From UBA966 sp046350355 (GTDB lineage Bacteria > Planctomycetota > Phycisphaerae > Phycisphaerales > SM1A02), in assembly GCA_046350355.1 (NCBI GenBank), contig JAXMAN010000001.1, forward strand, positions 1 to 64,000: a stretch of DNA of 64,000 nucleotides, read 5' to 3'. Shown here piece by piece: positions 17,728 through 26,315 of this stretch. The position numbers and the translations under genes were made by a program. Position 1 is the first letter of the stretch. Every line of letters starts with the position of its first letter. Below the pieces are notes generated by a model. That model saw only the letters and a list, made by a program, of their open reading frames with translations, did not search any database and had not been told where the DNA came from.

Positions 17728-18407
17728 CGTTCTGCCGTAGCCCCAGATGACCTACACAGCCCGCGGGCTAGTACCGTCGGATCGTATGTTTTCAGCTCGT
17801 ACCCACCTCGGCTGCAGTTCCAATCAGCCCGGAATAGCAGTGGATAACTTAGTGATCCGCAAGTATTGCGAATGATGTTGGAGTCATCTCCCAACGGCGG
17901 GTGCAACTGAAAGTTGTCACTCTTGATGGTTCCCTTGTCGCGTTGCTCGTACCAACGACGGCAAACTGCCCTGAAGACGCGGTCTTGGCCGGGCCGAACA
18001 ACCCAAACACGGCATCGCTGCGTGTTGGTCATTGATCCGGTGTCCCAGAGGACAAGGAACAGCCTTGGCATGTCGTCCAGGAGCCGAACGTTGCCGCGTT
18101 CTCCCTTCCTGCCAGACTTGAGAACGCCATTGAAACGCGGCTTGTCGATTGCGAGCCAGTCGTTCGCTGCTTTGACATCAGAACCATCAGCCAGATCAGC
18201 GCCCTTCTTTCGAGCAATTCCGCTGACCCCCGACAGAATGCTCGCGAGGATCTGGGACCAAGCACGAGTGTCGCATGGCACTGGGTGCGAAGTTTGGTTC
18301 GCGTACCGCGCTGCCACGTGGAACGAGTGATGATGATCTCGAAGCATTTCAAGTGCTTCGGGAGGGCATTTCACACCGGAAGTCGCTCTAGAAGCTTGAA
18401 CTGCCAC
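17724..18407 (-). CDS. Probable type II restriction endonuclease, MamI-like
   Basis: 227 aa from GTG, preceded by GAGAGGT 7 nt upstream. The segment GADLADGSDVKAANDWLAIDKPRFNGVLKSG resembles what I remember of the MamI restriction endonuclease family; D...DVK could be the acidic and Lys residues of a PD-(D/E)xK-type site. DHHHSFHVAARYANQTSHPVPCDTRAW near the N-terminus fits the same family. MamI cuts an interrupted palindrome (GATN4ATC), which would suit a methylase with an HsdS-like domain. The stop overlaps the methylase stop by 4 nt (shared CTAG), giving a tail-to-tail R-M pair. Assignment rests on memory of the motif, not on a search. Confidence 0.6.
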   Translation of the reverse strand: MAVQASRATSGVKCPPEALEMLRDHHHSFHVAARYANQTSHPVPCDTRAWSQILASILSGVSGIARKKGADLADGSDVKAANDWLAIDKPRFNGVLKSGRKGERGNVRLLDDMPRLFLVLWDTGSMTNTQRCRVWVVRPGQDRVFRAVCRRWYEQRDKGTIKSDNFQLHPPLGDDSNIIRNTCGSLSYPLLFRADWNCSRGGYELKTYDPTVLARGLCRSSGATAER

Positions 18408-18705
18408 CTTGAGACCTCTCGCGTTCGCTCCACCCGAGCCCCATCGTAGTCCAACCGTGTGGACTTTACTTCGCGCCGCGGTTTCGAGCCGCGCCCAGAT
18501 GCCTGATCCTACAACACTTCGACCGACTCAGCTCGCCCAATCCGGAGTCAACACCCCCCTCTATTCCGTACCGTCCGCAAGCGCGCTGGTGCTGCCGCGA
18601 TACGGAGAAGCGTGGAGGCCAATATGGGTGGCAAGCGCGAAGCGCCGATCCAGCTGCGTCGCTGATCGAATGCCCAAATTACCCTTTCAGTAGTCTGGTG
18701 ACCGA
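18408..18705. other. Divergent intergenic region between the endonuclease and DUF4062 genes
   Basis: No gene is supported in these 298 nt. TAGTCT (18691-18696) ends 9 nt before the DUF4062 ATG and is a plausible -10 element for a short-leader message. No inverted repeat typical of a controller-protein operator was found. Confidence 0.4.
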
Positions 18706-19701
18706 ATGATCCCGAACGTATTCGTCAGCTCAACCATCCTTGACCTTCACTACCTGCGGGATGCGCTGCGAGACGCCATTCTCGATGTGTCATACAACCC
18801 TGTCATGAGTGAGCATGGTGGTGTTGGGTATATCCACGACGGTTCGGCTGCAGAGGCCTGCTTTGTCACCATCAAGCAGTGCCAACTTGCGATCTTGTTG
18901 ATCGGGAAGAAGTATGGACGTCTTGGGACAGATGGACTCAGCGTGACCCACAAGGAGTTCCATGCTGCGCGCGAGGCCGAGATCCCGCTCATTACTTTCG
19001 TCGACGCAGATGTTATGAGTTTCAAGAAGGTCTTCGACACAGATCCTGATTCGACCACCTGGGATCGTTTCGAGCACATGGACCATCCGCGCGAGACCTT
19101 CAAGCTGCTGACCGAAGTGGTCGGCTCCCAGGTCTACAATGGTTTAATCGAGTTCAGGGGGGCGGCGGAAGCAAAGCTCCGGCTCAAGCAACAACTTGCA
19201 CACTTTATGGGGGACAAGCTGATCAGCGGGGGGCGGCCCGTCCGGTCAGAGGTGAGCGAAATTCTCGCGGAAGTGAAGTCGCTTCGCCACCAAATCTCAA
19301 ACTCTGCTGAACCGGCGCAGCCAGGCAACACTTCCATTCCGAAGGCGTCAGATCCGTTCTATATCACGCTTCGATTTCTACTTGCCGAACGTAACCGCGA
19401 TTACACGAAGTTTGTGGAGGCGGTGTTTGGAGATCTTGACATCGCTGCCCACCAGGTCCAGTTCTCGCGCTCCTTGGAAGACGTGGTCGCAAAGGCAGGA
19501 GGCAAGCTCGAAGTAGTCCCCGACGACTTCGACTTCCGAGCGCTCTGGACCTCTTCTGGCAGTGCTCCTCGCCTGTCAGCAATGACTCAGGGCATTGGCG
19601 GATCCTGGGCAGTATGCACCGACAAACACGTGTATCTGTCTGAGCCAATGAAGATTCGGCTGTCTGATCAGCACGCTGCGCTCCAAGCAAAGCTGAGGTG
19701 A
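18706..19701 (+). CDS. DUF4062 domain protein with uncharacterised C-terminal region
   Basis: 331 aa. Residues ~1-95 match the DUF4062 pattern: NVFVSSTILDLHYLRDALRDAI at the N-terminus, a conserved acidic turn, then QCQLAILLIGKKYG and SVTHKEFHAAREAEIPLITFVD. DUF4062 is a flavodoxin/TIR-like module often found at the N-terminus of NLR-like (STAND) defence proteins. No P-loop follows here. Instead residues ~160-205 form a likely helical region (EVSEILAEVKSLRHQISN) and ~220-331 a domain that I do not recognise. Its place beside an R-M pair and a TA pair suggests a defence role (inference). GC content is low like its neighbours. Confidence 0.75.
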   Translation: MIPNVFVSSTILDLHYLRDALRDAILDVSYNPVMSEHGGVGYIHDGSAAEACFVTIKQCQLAILLIGKKYGRLGTDGLSVTHKEFHAAREAEIPLITFVDADVMSFKKVFDTDPDSTTWDRFEHMDHPRETFKLLTEVVGSQVYNGLIEFRGAAEAKLRLKQQLAHFMGDKLISGGRPVRSEVSEILAEVKSLRHQISNSAEPAQPGNTSIPKASDPFYITLRFLLAERNRDYTKFVEAVFGDLDIAAHQVQFSRSLEDVVAKAGGKLEVVPDDFDFRALWTSSGSAPRLSAMTQGIGGSWAVCTDKHVYLSEPMKIRLSDQHAALQAKLR

Positions 19702-19734
19702 GAGGTCGGAGCTGAACTTGCAGCCGGCCTATGT

Positions 19735-20208
19735 CTAGCTCGGCTTGTCGGCGCGTGAGCGCGGTCGCTGTGGGTCAGGCCAAGTTAGACGCGACCGTTC
19801 TTGCGTCATCGGTGACCTGCTAGTCGGACTTGTCCTGCTCGGGACCTCGAAAACGCATGGTTCGCGCGCACCCGCGCTCTCCCGAATCCTCGGCCACACC
19901 TTGAGGAACTTGAGCACGTATTCCTCCCACGGAAGGTGCACCCAGCCGCTCGCGAGGACGAACATCGTCAGCGGATTCGCCCGAAGCACCTGCAATTCGG
20001 CGGCGTTACGCAGGATCCGGCCATCGCCGGTGATCACAGCGGGACGCGGGGATCGGTTCGCCAGCGTCTGGATCCATTCGACGTCGCGTGTGCCCCGTTC
20101 CATGGCGTCAATGAGGTGTTCGAACGAGCTGTCCGCATCGAAGTGGTCCAGGATCCGAACCAACCGCACCGGGAAGTTCTCGTCAGCGAAGAACTGCATC
20201 GCGCTCAC
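19735..20208 (-). CDS. PIN-like toxin (VapC45/DUF5615-like)
   Basis: 157 aa from GTG in a GTGA overlap with the antitoxin stop; ATG at 20199 is an alternative. The start MQFFADENFPVRLVRILDHF carries the Asp-Glu of a PIN-like nuclease site (ADENFP), and RGTRDVEWIQTLA...PAVITGDGRILRNAAE supplies further acidic residues. This matches the small PIN-like toxins paired with DUF433 antitoxins (VapBC45 arrangement). The C-terminal ~40 residues (SRTSPTSRSPMTQERSR) are low complexity and may be an extension. Its antitoxin gene upstream is frameshifted, so toxin activity or control is in question. Confidence 0.7.
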   Translation of the reverse strand: MSAMQFFADENFPVRLVRILDHFDADSSFEHLIDAMERGTRDVEWIQTLANRSPRPAVITGDGRILRNAAELQVLRANPLTMFVLASGWVHLPWEEYVLKFLKVWPRIRESAGAREPCVFEVPSRTSPTSRSPMTQERSRLTWPDPQRPRSRADKPS

Positions 20209-20898
20209 GCTGCGGGCCGAAGATGGTCCCCTGCCTTCATCCGGTCCTCGAATTCGACGGCGTTCACCACGTCTTCGATGGAGACGTCGTAGATGTCCGC
20301 GACCGTCTCGACGGATCGCTTGTTCGCCCGGTACGCCGACGCCAGCACGTGCGTAGCGACGCCCGTCGACTCGACCGTCGGCTTCCCAAACGCGATGGTC
20401 GGATCGACCAGCACGCCGCGCGCGATGTTCCAGCGAACTGCCTTGCCGTGCTCGTACTGGACCTTGCTGAGGAACGGGCGCAGCACGGCGTCGATGACAC
20501 CTTGCCTATCCGACGAATCCTGCACGCCGACCTCGCCCGTGGAAAGCAGCAGCTCGTTGAAGATCCGCTTCCCGTCGGTGTAGATGCTCCTGCTGCTGAA
20601 CGGATGCGCAGTCTCGAACTGCGAGCTCAGGTTCTGGTAGCAGCGCCAGATCGTGCGGTACGGCACCCCGTGCGCACGCAGGCGACCGACGACGAGGAGG
20701 TCGATCAGGTCGAGAAAGGACGCCGCATGGCGACCACCGACGGCGGGAAGGTCCGAAGCAAGCCGCTTGCCACGCGCTTGGCCGGCACCGTCGCCAATGA
20801 ACCACCGACTGGCCGTGCGGATTGACGCAGGTCAGACGGGCGGCCTCGGGAACGCTGTACGCACCGACGCCAAGGAGTTTGGGGGCTTTCGCGGCCAT
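20205..20898 (-). pseudogene. DUF433/HTH antitoxin (VapB45-like), frameshifted
   Basis: The N-terminus (MAAKAPKLLGVGAYSVPEAARLT) and the rest (FLDLIDLLVVGRLRAHGVPY, then YTDGKRIF, then the DUF433 core LVDPTIAFGKPTVESTGVAT) lie in different frames. Removing one base in the run around 20811-20815 (CACGGCC read on the minus strand) restores a single ORF reading NPHASRWFIGDGAGQARGKR across the junction. This is either a real inactivating frameshift or a sequencing error. The downstream frame alone starts only at GTG 20666 and lacks the N-terminal helix-turn-helix-like part. The stop overlaps the PIN-like toxin start by 4 nt. Confidence 0.75.
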
Positions 20899-20954
20899 GC
20901 GAGTGACCCCAGAGTAGTCGGTGGGTGCGTGCTTTGAACGGAAAGATGCGGAAG

Positions 20955-21016
20955 TGCGCCTGGGGGAGTGGGTCGTCGCAAGCGAGGGAGCGCTCCTTCG
21001 GAGCGCCGGGGCGCAC
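20955..21016. repeat. Stem-loop-rich DNA upstream of the DUF1963 gene
   Basis: GTGCGCC (20955-20961) pairs with GGCGCAC (21010-21016), enclosing a hairpin GCGCTCC / GGAGCGC (20990-20996 and 21000-21006, 3-nt loop). It lies between the divergent antitoxin and DUF1963 genes. Its role is unknown. Confidence 0.4.
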
Positions 21017-21072
21017 TGCGCCCGCGAGACACGGAGCGAGCGCGAGCACACAGTGGATAGGCTGCGGCACGA

Positions 21073-21987
21073 ATGACGGTCACAATCATTGCGCTCGCGG
21101 CCGGGGCAGTACTCGCTGCCATCGTCCTCGTCGTACGGGGACGAAGGAACGGCAGATCCGCTCGATCTCCGAGTGCGGTCGTGCGGGATCCCGGGCCGCT
21201 CACGGCCCATCTCCTGCGCGATGCCATCCTCGTGGCGAAGACGACCACCGCGACGAAGTCGCACTTCGGGGGCAGGCCACCACTGCCGCCGCATCGCGAC
21301 TGGCCGACTTGGAACGGACGATGCCTCACTTTCTTGGCATGTGTTGATTGCGGCGAGTTGCCACGGAGTGCGGAGCTCGATTGGATTCCAGAATCTGGAC
21401 TCCTGCTGTTCTTCTACGACGCCGAGGAGCAGCCGTGGGGATTCGATCCGAAGGACCGCGGTGGCTCCGCTGTCATCTATGTTCCGGTGTCCGAGATTGA
21501 CGACCGCGCATCGATTGCCTCGCCTCCGACGGCCCCGTTGCCGGCCGAAGAGGTTCTTCCACTGCGCCATGTCACATTCCGCCTGACGAAGTTGCCGCCG
21601 AGTTGGCAGACCCACGAACTCGACGCGGTGGGCCTCACGGATGCCGAGATGGATCTGTACCGGGAGCGGCGCGTCGAGCTCTATGGAAACCAGCCAGCCC
21701 ATCAGATCGGGGGCTATCCCGACCCCGTCCAGAGTGCCGACATGGACGAAGAGTGCCAGCTTGTCACACACGGGATCAACTGCGGTGGATTCATGGGCGT
21801 CAAGGACCCCAGCGCTGAGAAGCTCAGGGAGGCCGCCGGCGATTGGAGCCTGTTGTTCCAGATCGAAACAGATCATGACCTGGAGGTCATGTGGGGCGAC
21901 GCGGGGATGCTCTACTTCTGGGTGCGCCGGGACGACGCGCGCAATCTCAGGTTTGAAGGCGCGTGGGCGATCTTGCAGTGCTACTGA
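21073..21987 (+). CDS. DUF1963 (YwqG-like) protein with N-terminal membrane anchor
   Basis: 304 aa. A hydrophobic start (TVTIIALAAGAVLAAIVLVV) is followed by a DUF1963 domain: SHFGGRPPLPPHRDWPTWNGRCLTFLACVDC, LLFFYDAEEQPWGFDP, and HQIGGYPDPVQ are the family landmarks. The C-terminal LLFQIETDHDLEVMWGDAGMLYFWVRRDDARNLRFEGAW is typical of the family end. The biochemical role of DUF1963 proteins is not established. A second DUF1963 gene lies at 43.2 kb in this window, also with a membrane N-terminus. Confidence 0.88.
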   Translation: MTVTIIALAAGAVLAAIVLVVRGRRNGRSARSPSAVVRDPGPLTAHLLRDAILVAKTTTATKSHFGGRPPLPPHRDWPTWNGRCLTFLACVDCGELPRSAELDWIPESGLLLFFYDAEEQPWGFDPKDRGGSAVIYVPVSEIDDRASIASPPTAPLPAEEVLPLRHVTFRLTKLPPSWQTHELDAVGLTDAEMDLYRERRVELYGNQPAHQIGGYPDPVQSADMDEECQLVTHGINCGGFMGVKDPSAEKLREAAGDWSLLFQIETDHDLEVMWGDAGMLYFWVRRDDARNLRFEGAWAILQCY

Positions 21988-22103
21988 TTGAGCGAAAGGC
22001 CGATGAACAACGCCTGCCGATGCACCGTGGGACTTCCGGACCGATACTGGCCGGCTCTTCGCCGGGCGCGGCCCTGGGCAATCGCGTTTCAGACGCTCAC
22101 ACC

Positions 22104-23054
22104 ATGACCCTCGACCTCACCAACTCCCTCGACTGGCGCGACGGCCTCCCGCTTCCGCAGTGGGACATCGTCCAATCGTGGATCGACTCGCGCTGCGCGC
22201 CGGGGGAGCGGGCGGCGGCGTGGACGTCGGTCTCGCGGCAGTGGCTGGGGGAGCTCGGGCCCGCGCTTGGGTCGGAGGGCGGCGATGACGTCGGGGACTC
22301 GGACTACGAGCAGATCGAGTCGCCCAACTTCCTCGCGCTCGTGCCGCGCGGGGATCCGTCGGTACGCGGGCTGCTGCCCTTCGCGGAGCGGTGCCGGGCG
22401 ACGCTGCTTGGGTCGCTGCAGGCGATCGCGCGCTTCGACGCGCAGGGCAAGCAGGTCGTGCTCGTCATGCGCGACACCGACGACTACTACCGCTACGTGT
22501 CGCTGTACCACGAGGATGGCGAGTACGGCGGCTCCGCCGGCATCCACATTCGCGAGGGGCGCCCGCATGTGGTCCTCCAGGGCGGTCACGGGCTCGCGCG
22601 CGAGAGCACGCTCGCGCACGAGCTGACGCACGCGGCGCTGATGCACCTCTCGATGCCGCAGTGGCTCGAGGAGGGGCTCGCGCAGATGTTCGAGCACGGC
22701 GTGACCGGGCAGTCGCCGCTGATCGTCGACGCGGAGATGGCGGCGAAGCACAAGCGCTACTGGGGCGCGCGGGGTCTCGAGGAGTTCTGGTTCGGGGAGG
22801 GCTTCTCGAGCCCGGGCGAGGTGCAGAAGCTGAGCTACCAGCTCGCGGAGATCCTCGTCCGGCTGCTTGTCGAGGAGGGCCGTCCGCGCTGGTTCGGCTT
22901 CGCGCGCGAGCCGCAGCGCCGCTTCCTCGCCTTCCTGCGCGAGGCGCACGTCGAGGACTGCGGCGCGGAGGCGTGCCGCGAGCGGCTCGGCTACCCGCTC
23001 GAGGAGCTCGCGGGCCGGTTCCTGGGCGAGGGCGACTGGAGCGTGGGGCGGTGA
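22104..23054 (+). CDS. Zinc metallopeptidase-like protein (HExxH, peptidase MA-like)
   Basis: 316 aa with no signal peptide. The zinc motif HELTH is at about residue 172-176, and the third ligand is probably the Glu in WLEEGLAQMFE at ~189-192, the gluzincin spacing. Upstream, VVLQGGHGLARESTLAHELTH is the usual approach strand and helix. It resembles the DUF1570/peptidase MA-like proteins common in planctomycetes. Substrate unknown. It stands between a DUF1963 gene and a small zinc-ribbon membrane protein in the same direction. Confidence 0.78.
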   Translation: MTLDLTNSLDWRDGLPLPQWDIVQSWIDSRCAPGERAAAWTSVSRQWLGELGPALGSEGGDDVGDSDYEQIESPNFLALVPRGDPSVRGLLPFAERCRATLLGSLQAIARFDAQGKQVVLVMRDTDDYYRYVSLYHEDGEYGGSAGIHIREGRPHVVLQGGHGLARESTLAHELTHAALMHLSMPQWLEEGLAQMFEHGVTGQSPLIVDAEMAAKHKRYWGARGLEEFWFGEGFSSPGEVQKLSYQLAEILVRLLVEEGRPRWFGFAREPQRRFLAFLREAHVEDCGAEACRERLGYPLEELAGRFLGEGDWSVGR

Positions 23055-23125
23055 GGGAGGTGGGGGCGGCGGTTGCGCTGGTTGCGATCGATCGCGCCGT
23101 GACCACCGCGTAGCATCATCGCGCC

Positions 23126-23419
23126 ATGCCGACATGGCTTCACGTTCTTCTGTTCTCCGTCGGGTCGCTTGCCGGCGCGTTCTTCGCGTGCGGCTGGGCG
23201 ATCGACCACCCGCACGCGATGGAGGCGTACGGCATCAGCTCGGAGGTCTTCTGCTGCGGCATGCTGTTTCTCGGCGCGCTCATCCCGATGGGAGTGATGC
23301 GTTACCTCGTGCCGGCGAAATGCCCCAAGTGCGGCAAGCGAGCCCACATGAAGTGGTCCAAGCCGGTTGCGTACCACTGCCGGGAGTGTGGGCACGTCCA
23401 TGAGACAATCGTGAGTTGA
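23126..23419 (+). CDS. Small membrane protein with C-terminal zinc ribbon
   Basis: 97 aa. Two hydrophobic segments (WLHVLLFSVGSLAGAFFACGWAI and VFCCGMLFLGALIPMGVMRYLV) precede a zinc ribbon with CPKCGKR and CRECGH about 18 residues apart. TAGCAT (23111-23116) ends 9 nt before the ATG and may be a -10 element. It is one of about ten membrane proteins in the window with a C-x2-C...C-x-E-C-G ribbon. Function unknown. Confidence 0.7.
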   Translation: MPTWLHVLLFSVGSLAGAFFACGWAIDHPHAMEAYGISSEVFCCGMLFLGALIPMGVMRYLVPAKCPKCGKRAHMKWSKPVAYHCRECGHVHETIVS

Positions 23420-23487
23420 GGTGGCGGCGGCGAGCGCGTGTCCTCCACGATGCGCGGCACGACTTTGAATCGTCATCGGAGGATCCC

Positions 23488-24711
23488 ATGGGCTTGCGTG
23501 ACTTCATGCGGCGGTTGCTTGGGCGGCCCACGCCGCGTCGGGAGAACCCCTTTCTCGGCCTGCGCGCGAAGGCGCTAGGCGTGACGCGCGAGGAGATCAG
23601 CCTCCCCGCGCCCACGCCGCCGGAGGCCGCGTGGGGCGCGATCGTCGAGCTGCACATGGGCACCGAGGTGGTCATGGTGACATTCAGCGACGGCACCGCG
23701 AGCCTCTACTTCGGGTACGGCGGCGGCGTCATCGGCGGCGGCGGCCACGACAGCGTCCGCGCAGTCGGTGCGGAGCTGCTGGCCGAATGCGAGCGGCTGC
23801 GTCCGCTCATGGTGCCGGCCCAGGACGACGGCCCGCCGCCGAAGGGGCGGTTCCGCATCTGGCTGCGCACGGACGCGGGGCTGCTGCGCGCGGAGGTGGA
23901 GATGAAGGGGCAAGCGGCGGCCGATCCGCGGTTCCGCGAGGCGTTTCACCTCGGGCAGAAGTTCTTCGCGAGCCTCACTTGGGGGCTCGATCGAGGGCCG
24001 CGTGTCGAAGCCTCGGCGGATCCGCCCCGAAGCACGACGTCAGGCGTGATGCCGCTGTGCACGCTCACCGTGCTTGCGCTGGCCATGCTCGGTCTTGGAG
24101 TGGCGACGATCATTGCGACGGCGGGCTCCGCGTATCTCATGATTGCTTCCGAATTGACGGTCATTGCGGCGGTGCTCGTCGCAGTGTGGTGGGCCCACGA
24201 CATCGCGGGCCTCGTGGAAGTGAGCGCGCTGGCGCGGATTGCGTTTGGGATCGACACGCTGCTCCTGGCCGGAACGATGTCGGGTGGGATCGTGGCGTAT
24301 GTCCTGGCGTGGTCGTCGCTCAGCGACCTGGGTGTGTGGGGATGCCTCGTGATCGGGGCCATCGCTCTGGGCGCCGGATGCATCGCGGTGCATGGACTGC
24401 TCGTCGCCGCCGGATGGGCGCCGTCGCGGCCGCTCATCGCCATTCTCCGGGCATTGCGGACGAACCGTCGAACGGACGCGCTTGGCGTGCGCGACCTGTC
24501 CCCCGCGGGATGCCTGATTGCGATACTCACTGCGCTCGTCATCTTCGGCGGCGGCATCCCCCTGACATGGTGGATGTACGACGGCAAGGCGCCGGGCTGG
24601 ATTCCAAATATCGTGCTCGCGCTGCCAATCATGGCGCTGGCGCTTGCGTTCTTCGGCGTGTGCGTGTTTGCGGTGCGCCGGCTTGGCGTCCGGGTGCTGC
24701 GGCGCAAGTGA
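23488..24711 (+). CDS. Multi-pass membrane protein with N-terminal cytosolic domain
   Basis: 407 aa; the ATG lies 5 nt after GGAGG. Residues ~1-165 form a soluble domain (GAIVELHMGTEVVMVTFSDGTASLYFGYGGGVIGGG) that may be a small alpha/beta fold. Residues ~185-405 contain six to seven transmembrane helices. It does not match a family that I recognise. The gene starts 68 nt after the small zinc-ribbon gene and is followed 12 nt later by another membrane protein, so a membrane-protein operon is likely. Confidence 0.68.
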   Translation: MGLRDFMRRLLGRPTPRRENPFLGLRAKALGVTREEISLPAPTPPEAAWGAIVELHMGTEVVMVTFSDGTASLYFGYGGGVIGGGGHDSVRAVGAELLAECERLRPLMVPAQDDGPPPKGRFRIWLRTDAGLLRAEVEMKGQAAADPRFREAFHLGQKFFASLTWGLDRGPRVEASADPPRSTTSGVMPLCTLTVLALAMLGLGVATIIATAGSAYLMIASELTVIAAVLVAVWWAHDIAGLVEVSALARIAFGIDTLLLAGTMSGGIVAYVLAWSSLSDLGVWGCLVIGAIALGAGCIAVHGLLVAAGWAPSRPLIAILRALRTNRRTDALGVRDLSPAGCLIAILTALVIFGGGIPLTWWMYDGKAPGWIPNIVLALPIMALALAFFGVCVFAVRRLGVRVLRRK

Positions 24712-24723
24712 GGTGAACGGTTG

Positions 24724-25392
24724 ATGCGCGGAACCAATCGCATGAACGCACGCACACTGCTGACGAAGGTCGCTCTGGTGATGCTCGCCGCGCTCGGCGG
24801 CGCGGCCGTGAACGTGGTGATCGCGTTCGGGATCTGCCTGCGCCTTGACGAGCCGGGGTTCCCGACGGGCAGCGCCATCGACACCGCGTGGTTCGAGGCG
24901 CGTGGCATCGCTCCGCCGACGAATCTCACCTGCGAGGACTACGCGGGGTTCGGAAAGGTCGTCACGCTTCTGGACGCCGATTCGCCCCGAGCCGCTTCGG
25001 GTGCGGCCGGCGGAGCGACGTCCCGCGTGCGATTTGGGGAACGCACGCGCATCGGCTGGCCGCTGCTGAGCTTCGACGGCGGCTGGTGCAACCGGGCGCC
25101 GAAGGGGCGCGGCCAGGAGTGGGTCGGCATGGCGCTGCCGTCGCCGCGTGTCGCGCGGCTGCTCGGAAAGAGCATGGTTCCCATCCAGCCGATCGCGGTC
25201 GGGTTCGTGCTCAACACCGCGCTCTACGGCGTGCTGCTGTGGCAGCTCGGGCGCCTGCTGCGCTGGCTGCGCGCACGCCGCAGGATCAGGCGCGGTTGCT
25301 GCGTTTCGTGCGGATATCGGCTTGGCGACGCGTGCGTCTGCCCGGAGTGCGGGGCGGCGCGGGTCGCCGCGCCTCATGCGACAATGCGCTGA
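24724..25392 (+). CDS. Membrane protein with periplasmic domain and C-terminal zinc ribbon
   Basis: 222 aa; the ATG at 24742 (MNARTLL) is an alternative start. One N-terminal helix (TKVALVMLAALGGAAVNVVIAFGI), an external domain containing IGWPLLSFDGGWC, a second helix (AVGFVLNTALYGVLLWQLG), an Arg-rich stretch and a zinc ribbon (CVSCGYRL...CVCPECGA). The same order and a GWPxxS-like motif recur in proteins at 46.2 and 63.0 kb. It overlaps the next ORF by 1 nt. Function unknown. Confidence 0.68.
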   Translation: MRGTNRMNARTLLTKVALVMLAALGGAAVNVVIAFGICLRLDEPGFPTGSAIDTAWFEARGIAPPTNLTCEDYAGFGKVVTLLDADSPRAASGAAGGATSRVRFGERTRIGWPLLSFDGGWCNRAPKGRGQEWVGMALPSPRVARLLGKSMVPIQPIAVGFVLNTALYGVLLWQLGRLLRWLRARRRIRRGCCVSCGYRLGDACVCPECGAARVAAPHATMR

Positions 25393-26237
25393 TGCCGACT
25401 CCGGACGAGCGGACCGGGCTGACGAGCGAGGAGCATCGCAACCGCGCGTTGCTGAGCTTCGTCGGCTGCCTCGTGAGCGCCGCGATGCTGGGGCAGACGC
25501 TTGCGGACGGGCAGATCGGGCTCGGAAGGCGCGGCGATGCATTCATCCGGCCGGAGACGAGTCCCCTTGCGTACTGGGGCGTGGTCGCCGGGCTGGGGGC
25601 GGCGGCAATCGTCGCGATGATCTTTGGCGTGATGGAGTGGCGCGCGTCGCGAAGGACGTACTTCACCCCTGGGTGGCGGCCCGGCCAGCCGACAACGGCG
25701 GCGATGGCCGTGCCACCGAAGGGGTTCCGCCGGGGAACCTCGCGTGAGGGCCAGCCGACGATCGCGTATCGCGCGAGCGGCATCGGATGCCTCGGCGGCT
25801 TCTTCGCGATGTGGCTCGCGGCGTGGACCTACGGCTGCGTGCTCTTCACCTCCGAGGCCTTGCACATGCAGGACGGTCCGAGCGCGATGCAGGTGATTCT
25901 GCTGACCGGTGCCTGGATGTCCGAGCTGCTGGTGATCGGAATCGTGGTCTCGACTTTCGGCGCCCTCACGACCTTCACCTTCCATGCCGACCGGCTGGAG
26001 ATCGAGCGCTCGCTCCTGGGGATGCGCCGCGTGCGCAGCGTCCCGAGGCAAGAGATCCAGTGTGTGCGGCAGGTGGAGGACCCGCGCCGTCCGCGCGACC
26101 TGCTCGCCACGTGGAGCCTGATGGTCGAGGGAACGCGGCCGGTCGCGCTGCTGTCGTCGCAGCCCTTCGGGAAGAGCGCGTGGCTGGGGCCGATCGTCGC
26201 GCAATGGGCGGGGGTGGGGTTTGAAGGGTGCGGGTAA
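25392..26237 (+). CDS. Membrane protein of unknown function
   Basis: 281 aa. Four transmembrane helices: two in residues ~15-80 (including YWGVVAGLGAAAIVAMIFGVMEW) and two in ~130-195 (GCLGGFFAMWLAAWTYGCVLF, LLVIGIVVSTFGALTTFTF). The C-terminal ~80 residues (FHADRLEIERSLLGMRRVRSVPRQEIQCVRQVEDP) look like a small beta-rich PH-like module as in bacterial membrane PH proteins. The ATG overlaps the previous stop (TGATG), so the two are coupled. Confidence 0.65.
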   Translation: MPTPDERTGLTSEEHRNRALLSFVGCLVSAAMLGQTLADGQIGLGRRGDAFIRPETSPLAYWGVVAGLGAAAIVAMIFGVMEWRASRRTYFTPGWRPGQPTTAAMAVPPKGFRRGTSREGQPTIAYRASGIGCLGGFFAMWLAAWTYGCVLFTSEALHMQDGPSAMQVILLTGAWMSELLVIGIVVSTFGALTTFTFHADRLEIERSLLGMRRVRSVPRQEIQCVRQVEDPRRPRDLLATWSLMVEGTRPVALLSSQPFGKSAWLGPIVAQWAGVGFEGCG

Positions 26238-26315
26238 TCGTTGCTGAGTGAGAAGCGGGTGCGGGGCTGCCAATATCGGACGAAAAGAGGGCGGAAATCA
26301 AGCCTTCCGAAGCCT

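Noticed and set aside
20950..21020. Stem-loops as an intrinsic terminator
   Set aside because: No T run follows on either strand, and the site lies between divergent starts, where a terminator is not expected.
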